Assembly: GCF_900187565.1 (NCBI RefSeq)
Contig: NZ_FYED01000017.1
Coordinates: forward strand, 123,163 to 187,162
DNA from: Pseudomonas sp. Irchel 3A7
GTDB lineage: Bacteria; Pseudomonadota; Gammaproteobacteria; Pseudomonadales; Pseudomonadaceae
Reading direction: 5' to 3'
Length of the DNA stretch: 64,000 nucleotides
Position 1 is the stretch's first letter, and each line of letters starts with the position of its first letter. Shown piece by piece: positions 60,620 through 64,000 of the stretch. The notes under the pieces were generated by a model. It ran no database searches and was not told the DNA's origin. It worked only from the letters and a program-made list of their open reading frames with translations. The position numbers and the translations under genes are program-made.

Positions 60620-61099
60620 ATGAGCAAACTCGACCGTTATGACCTGAGCATTTTGGCTGAATTGCAGCGCGACGCGCGCATCTCCAATCAGGAGCTGGCC
60701 GAACGCATCGGCCTGTCCCCTTCACCCTGCTCGCGTCGGGTCAAGCAACTGGAGGATGACGGCTACATTTCCCGCCAGGTCGCCCTGCTCGACCGCAAGA
60801 TGCTCGGCCTGAGCCTGACGGCCTACGTGCTGATCGGCATGGACCGGCACACGCCGGAGCGTTTCGAGAACTTCGAAGCGGCCATTCGTACCTTGCCGCA
60901 GGTGCTGGAATGCAGCCTCGTGACCGGGATGGATGCCGACTATCAACTCAAGGTCGTGGTGCCGGACATGGACCATTACCAGAAACTGCTGCTGGGGCAT
61001 CTGACGCGGATTGAAGGGGTGACCAGCGTGCGGTCGAGTTTTGTGTTGAACCAGGTACTCAATAGCACCGAACTACCTTTGACTCATCTGCGTAGCTGA
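60620..61099 (+). CDS. Lrp/AsnC-family transcriptional regulator
   Basis: This 159-residue regulator starts at ATG 60620 (AAGGGA 8 bases upstream). It has a helix-turn-helix at about 5-55 (LSPSPCSRRVKQLEDDGYIS) and a RAM-type ligand domain with CSLVTGMDADYQLKVVVPDM. It resembles the BkdR/Lrp-like amino-acid-responsive group. Its target cannot be read from the neighbourhood. The ligand is probably an amino acid, by family. Confidence 0.9.
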   Translation: MSKLDRYDLSILAELQRDARISNQELAERIGLSPSPCSRRVKQLEDDGYISRQVALLDRKMLGLSLTAYVLIGMDRHTPERFENFEAAIRTLPQVLECSLVTGMDADYQLKVVVPDMDHYQKLLLGHLTRIEGVTSVRSSFVLNQVLNSTELPLTHLRS

Positions 61100-61106
61100 G
61101 GACGCC

Positions 61107-61196
61107 ATCGCGGGCAAGCCCGCTCCCACAGGGTTTTGTGTCGATCACCATGTTGCGACCAACATAGAACCTGTGGGAGCGGGCTTGCCCGCGATG
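61107..61196. repeat. REPIN (REP pair), GCGGGC type
   Basis: ATCGCGGGCAAGCCCGCTCC and its inverted copy, 7 bases after the Lrp stop. Confidence 0.9.
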
Positions 61197-61310
61197 GGGC
61201 CCGCACAAGCGACGAATAGCTGCGACACACCGCCGCAGGCCCGCACCTTACGCACCCGCCATGCCTTATACTCCAGCGCCTTTTAGCCCCGCCCACGCTG
61301 GAGATGTCCG

Positions 61311-61520
61311 ATGGATCCTGCAGTATTCGAAGAGTGGATGATGACCGGACTGGTCAGCATTCTGATCATTTTCATGGGTTTCATCGTCTGGGATCTGGCG
61401 AAGAAGTCCAAGGCCGGGCGCTTCGGTTCGTTCATTCTGTTCTTCGTGCTGGGCCTTGGCGTGGCAGCATTCATCATCAAGAGTGTAGTGATCGGCCTGA
61501 TCGAAACCGGCACGCTATAA
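61311..61520 (+). CDS. DUF2788 small membrane protein
   Basis: This 69-residue protein has two hydrophobic helices (about 12-29 and 40-63, FILFFVLGLGVAAFIIK) joined by a short basic loop DLAKKSKAGR. It matches DUF2788, a family of small inner-membrane proteins of unknown function found mainly in gammaproteobacteria. The start ATG follows a GGAG site. Its stop overlaps the convergent pseudouridine synthase gene by 6 bases. Confidence 0.87.
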   Translation: MDPAVFEEWMMTGLVSILIIFMGFIVWDLAKKSKAGRFGSFILFFVLGLGVAAFIIKSVVIGLIETGTL

Positions 61521-62150
61521 CCGCGCCGGCACTTCTTTCCACTGGCCCTGATCGAGCCCTTCGATCGTCCAGTCGCCGATCCTGACCCGCACCAGCCGCA
61601 ACGTTGGCAGCCCGACCGCCGCTGTCATGCGCCGCACCTGCCGGTTGCGACCTTCGCGAATCACCAATTCCAGCCAACTCGTCGGCACGCTTTTGCGAAA
61701 GCGTACCGGCGGATTGCGCGGCCACAACGCGGGCTCCTCCAGTTGCCGCGCATCGGCGGGCAAAGTCATGCCGTCGTTCAACTCCACACCATCACGCAAA
61801 CGCTGCAGCTGCTCGACACTCGGCTCGCCTTCGACCTGTACCCAGTAGGTCTTGGCCAGTTTGTGCCTGGGGTCGGCGATGCGTGCCTGAAGTTGGCCGT
61901 CGTTGGTCAGCAACAGCAAGCCTTCGCTGTCGCGGTCCAGCCTTCCTGCCGGGTAAATCCCGGGAATCTCGATAAAATCCTTGAGGGTCGCGCGACCGTC
62001 GCCGTCGCTGAACTGCGTCAGCACGTCGAACGGTTTGTTGAACAGGATCAGTTTCGGCTCGGCCGGCGGCGCCTTGGCGACACGGCGCGTTGCTGAAGGA
62101 GATGGCTTCACGCCAGGGCGGCGGGAAACAGGACGTTGAGGACGAGACAT
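61515..62150 (-). CDS. rluE: Pseudouridine synthase RluE
   Basis: This 211-residue RsuA/RluE-type enzyme isomerises a specific uridine in 23S rRNA (U2457 in E. coli). The catalytic aspartate lies in PAGRLDRDSEGLLLLT (about 86-101). Other family marks are FNKPFDVLTQFSD near 37-49 and REGRNRQVRRMTAAVG near 165-180. The N-terminal basic stretch (RPVSRRPGVKPSPSATRR) is longer than in E. coli. ATG 62150 is used; TTG 62156 is an alternative. No S4 domain is present, as expected for RluE. Confidence 0.88.
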   Translation of the reverse strand: MSRPQRPVSRRPGVKPSPSATRRVAKAPPAEPKLILFNKPFDVLTQFSDGDGRATLKDFIEIPGIYPAGRLDRDSEGLLLLTNDGQLQARIADPRHKLAKTYWVQVEGEPSVEQLQRLRDGVELNDGMTLPADARQLEEPALWPRNPPVRFRKSVPTSWLELVIREGRNRQVRRMTAAVGLPTLRLVRVRIGDWTIEGLDQGQWKEVPARL

Positions 62151-62218
62151 GAGCAAAGGAACATCTAACGGTCAGGGCTCACTATGCTAGTGGCCTGACC
62201 GCCAAATGACCATGACTG

Positions 62219-63718
62219 TCAGCGGAACGGTGGCTCGTCGAAGCTGCGCAGTTTGCGCGAATGCAACGAGTTGAGTTCGGTACGCAGCAGGTCCACCGCT
62301 TCGATGCCGATTTTCAGATGCTGGCTGACCGCACGCTCGTAGAACGCGTTGGCCGAACCCGGCAGCTTGATTTCGCTGTGCAGCGGTTTGTCCGAGACGC
62401 AGAGCAACGTGCCATAGGGCACCCGCAAGCGATAGCCCTGGGCGGCGATGGTGCCGCTTTCCATGTCCACCGCCACGGCGCGGGACAGGTTGATCAGCGG
62501 TCGCTCCTGGGCCCAGCGCAGTTCCCAGTTGCGGTCGTCGTAGGTCAGCACGGTGCCGGTGCGCAGGCGTTTCTTCAGCTCATCTCCATGTTCGCCGGTG
62601 ATGTTGGCCGCCGCCTGCTGCAAGGCCATCTGCACTTCGGCCAGGGCCGGGATCGGAATGTTCGGCGGTACCACGCGGTCGAGAATCCCGTCACGGCGCA
62701 TGTAAGCGTGAGCCAGTACGTAGTCGCCGATTGTCTGCGACTGACGCAAGCCACCGCAGTGGCCGATCATCAACCAGCAATGCGGACGCAGCACGGCCAG
62801 GTGATCGGTGATGTTCTTGGCGTTGGACGGGCCGACACCGATGTTCACCAACGTCACACCGTGGCCGTCGGTGGCGATCAGGTGATAGGCCGGCATCTGG
62901 TAACGGTGCCAGACCACACCGGCGGCAATGGCCGAGGCTTCGCCGTGGTCCATGCTCTTTTCGATGATCACGTTGCCCGGCAGCACCATGCGCACAAAAC
63001 GCGGGTCGCTGCGCAACTGCTCCAGGCCATGGACGATGAACTGGTCGACGTAACGGTGATAGTTGGTCAGCAGGATCCACGGCTGCACATGGCGCCAATC
63101 ACTGCCGGTGTAATGCACCAGGCGGCGCAGGGAGAAGTCCACCCGCGCTGCGTCGAACAGCGCCAGCGGCAGCGGATCGGTGTTTTCCCAATCGTACAGG
63201 CCATCGGCAATGCCATCGGACGCCGCCGACAGGTCGGTACTCGGGAACACCCGCGCCAGCACGGCGGCGGTGACACCGGAACCGGCCAGTTCGTCGCCCT
63301 GCTCGACCACGTATGGATAAGGAATGTTCTGCTCGCTGACCCCGACCTCCACGGTCACGGTGAAGTCGTGCATCAATGGCACCAGCTGTTCCAGCAGGTA
63401 CTTACGGAAAGCGGAGGGATGAGTGACGGTGACCCTGTAGGTGCCCGGCAGTTGGACCTTGGCGTAAGCGCGGGTGGTCTGCGGGACTTCACCCTGGCAG
63501 TGGTAGGTCAGGCGCAGCTCGGGATAACGAAACATTGCCCGCTGCTCGGCATCCGGCTCGACACGATCCTTGAGATAGCGCTTGAGCGCCTGACTCAGCG
63601 CGGTGGTCGCACGATTGTGCAAGAGCGCAAGCCGATCCACGGCTTGCTCGGCGGTTTGAACGACAATAAAAGCTTCGGTCACGATCAGCATCCTGTGTTC
63701 TGACTTGCAGAGCTTCAT
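62219..63718 (-). CDS. amn: AMP nucleosidase
   Basis: Amn hydrolyses AMP to adenine and ribose 5-phosphate. The protein of about 499 residues has the N-terminal AMN domain (AFRKYLLEQLVPLMHDF, IPYPYVVEQGDELAGSG) and the C-terminal nucleoside-phosphorylase-like domain with GVGPSNAKNITDHLA, MIGHCGGLR, VAVDMESGTIAAQGYRLRVP and CVSDKPLHSEIKLPG. The second in-frame ATG at 63691 is a possible true start, but AGG before 63718 supports the longer form. It stands alone in the backbone region. Confidence 0.92.
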   Translation of the reverse strand: MKLCKSEHRMLIVTEAFIVVQTAEQAVDRLALLHNRATTALSQALKRYLKDRVEPDAEQRAMFRYPELRLTYHCQGEVPQTTRAYAKVQLPGTYRVTVTHPSAFRKYLLEQLVPLMHDFTVTVEVGVSEQNIPYPYVVEQGDELAGSGVTAAVLARVFPSTDLSAASDGIADGLYDWENTDPLPLALFDAARVDFSLRRLVHYTGSDWRHVQPWILLTNYHRYVDQFIVHGLEQLRSDPRFVRMVLPGNVIIEKSMDHGEASAIAAGVVWHRYQMPAYHLIATDGHGVTLVNIGVGPSNAKNITDHLAVLRPHCWLMIGHCGGLRQSQTIGDYVLAHAYMRRDGILDRVVPPNIPIPALAEVQMALQQAAANITGEHGDELKKRLRTGTVLTYDDRNWELRWAQERPLINLSRAVAVDMESGTIAAQGYRLRVPYGTLLCVSDKPLHSEIKLPGSANAFYERAVSQHLKIGIEAVDLLRTELNSLHSRKLRSFDEPPFR

Positions 63719-63791
63719 CTTGCCTGCATCGTCGCTTCACGGGAACAGTGGTGTGTTGGATGCGCCTCAATATATGAGGCACAGATAATCC

Positions 63792-63879
63792 CTGTGGGAG
63801 CGGGCTTGCCCGCGATTACGGTTTCACATCCAACATCCATGTTGTTTGACCGGCCGCTATCGCGGGCAAGCCCGCTTGT
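63792..63879. repeat. REPIN (REP pair) with interrupted right arm
   Basis: CTGTGGGAGCGGGCTTGCCC on the left. The right arm runs CGCGGGCAAGCCCGCTT and then breaks off into TGTGTCTAGGCC instead of the expected CCCACAG, so something may have inserted or been deleted there. Confidence 0.85.
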
Positions 63880-63913
63880 GTCTAGGCCTAGGGATAAACT
63901 CTGGGGTGAGAGG

Positions 63914-63978
63914 GGTGGATGACAAGCTGTAAGTCCGCGGTGCTCAAAGCACGAGTGGGAGCAGAGCTGTCATCCACC
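63914..63978. repeat. Inverted repeat at the window edge
   Basis: GGTGGATGACA (63914-63924) is the exact inverse of TGTCATCCACC (63968-63978), and bases beyond continue with partial symmetry. It lies just past the interrupted REPIN and could be part of an element continuing outside the window; 63719-63791 holds nothing else. Confidence 0.45.
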
Positions 63979-64000
63979 TTTCCACTCTGGCCCATAAGCC

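Noticed and set aside
62261..63703. Open frame of 480 codons on the plus strand
   Set aside because: Antisense to amn; composition is that of a shadow frame.

Overview
The window is a stretch of a Pseudomonas chromosome, most likely from the P. fluorescens group. The backbone is G+C rich. Fourteen paired REP palindromes (REPIN-type, arms containing GTGGGAGCGAGC or GTGGGAGCGGGC) sit between genes. The gene content is also typical of fluorescent pseudomonads: a quiC dehydratase fused to an HPPD-like domain, a putrescine-type transaminase cluster, rhlE, hrpB, tesB and amn. No rRNA, tRNA, CRISPR array or intact insertion sequence was found.

Layout. 1-5.9 kb: the end of an MFS exporter, a DJ-1-like protein without its usual cysteine, a small exported protein with a duplication-made stop codon, a purine permease overlapping trmA, and a DUF4160/DUF2442 gene pair. 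5.6-13 kb: a tautomerase and LysR gene, then a quinate/shikimate catabolic locus (aroQ, aroE-like, TetR regulator, quiC fusion, MFS carrier). Two of its promoter regions share a 15-base motif. 13-19.8 kb: a DMT transporter, then a sugar-type oxidation locus (sugar isomerase-like, Gfo/Idh/MocA, IclR, FAD dehydrogenase, aldo-keto reductase), with a near-identical 17-base palindrome before both outward-facing operons. 19.9-35 kb: housekeeping and accessory genes, including tandem zinc metallopeptidases, tesB, an acetylpolyamine/HDAC-type deacetylase, rhlE, Lrp, a DnaQ-like exonuclease and a NYN nuclease. 35-45.9 kb: an amine/polyamine-type catabolic cluster (RidA, flavin monooxygenase, class III transaminase, APC permease, periplasmic binding protein, aldehyde dehydrogenase, LysR, ArgE-like deacylase, DUF1028).

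46-54.9 kb is the outlier. The base composition drops sharply: hand counts give 22/60 and 21/60 G+C in two lines inside the region, against 37/60 in hrpB next to it. There are no REPINs, and seven genes run in one direction: a lysine 2,3-aminomutase-like radical SAM enzyme, a thioredoxin-DinB-like fusion, a JmjC/cupin oxygenase, a DMT exporter, a decayed ATP-grasp ligase, a complete second-type cysteinyl-tRNA synthetase and a class V PLP enzyme of the cysteine desulfurase type. I read this as a horizontally acquired, partly decayed biosynthetic operon for an unknown beta-amino-acid and/or sulfur-containing small molecule. I do not recognise it as a described system.

54.9-64 kb returns to backbone: hrpB, a 257-base inverted-repeat (MITE-like) element, a lipoprotein, a FieF-type metal exporter, a proline/glutamine-rich envelope protein, an Lrp regulator, DUF2788, a pseudouridine synthase and AMP nucleosidase. 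The right edge holds a shortened REPIN and an inverted repeat that may belong to an element continuing outside the window.
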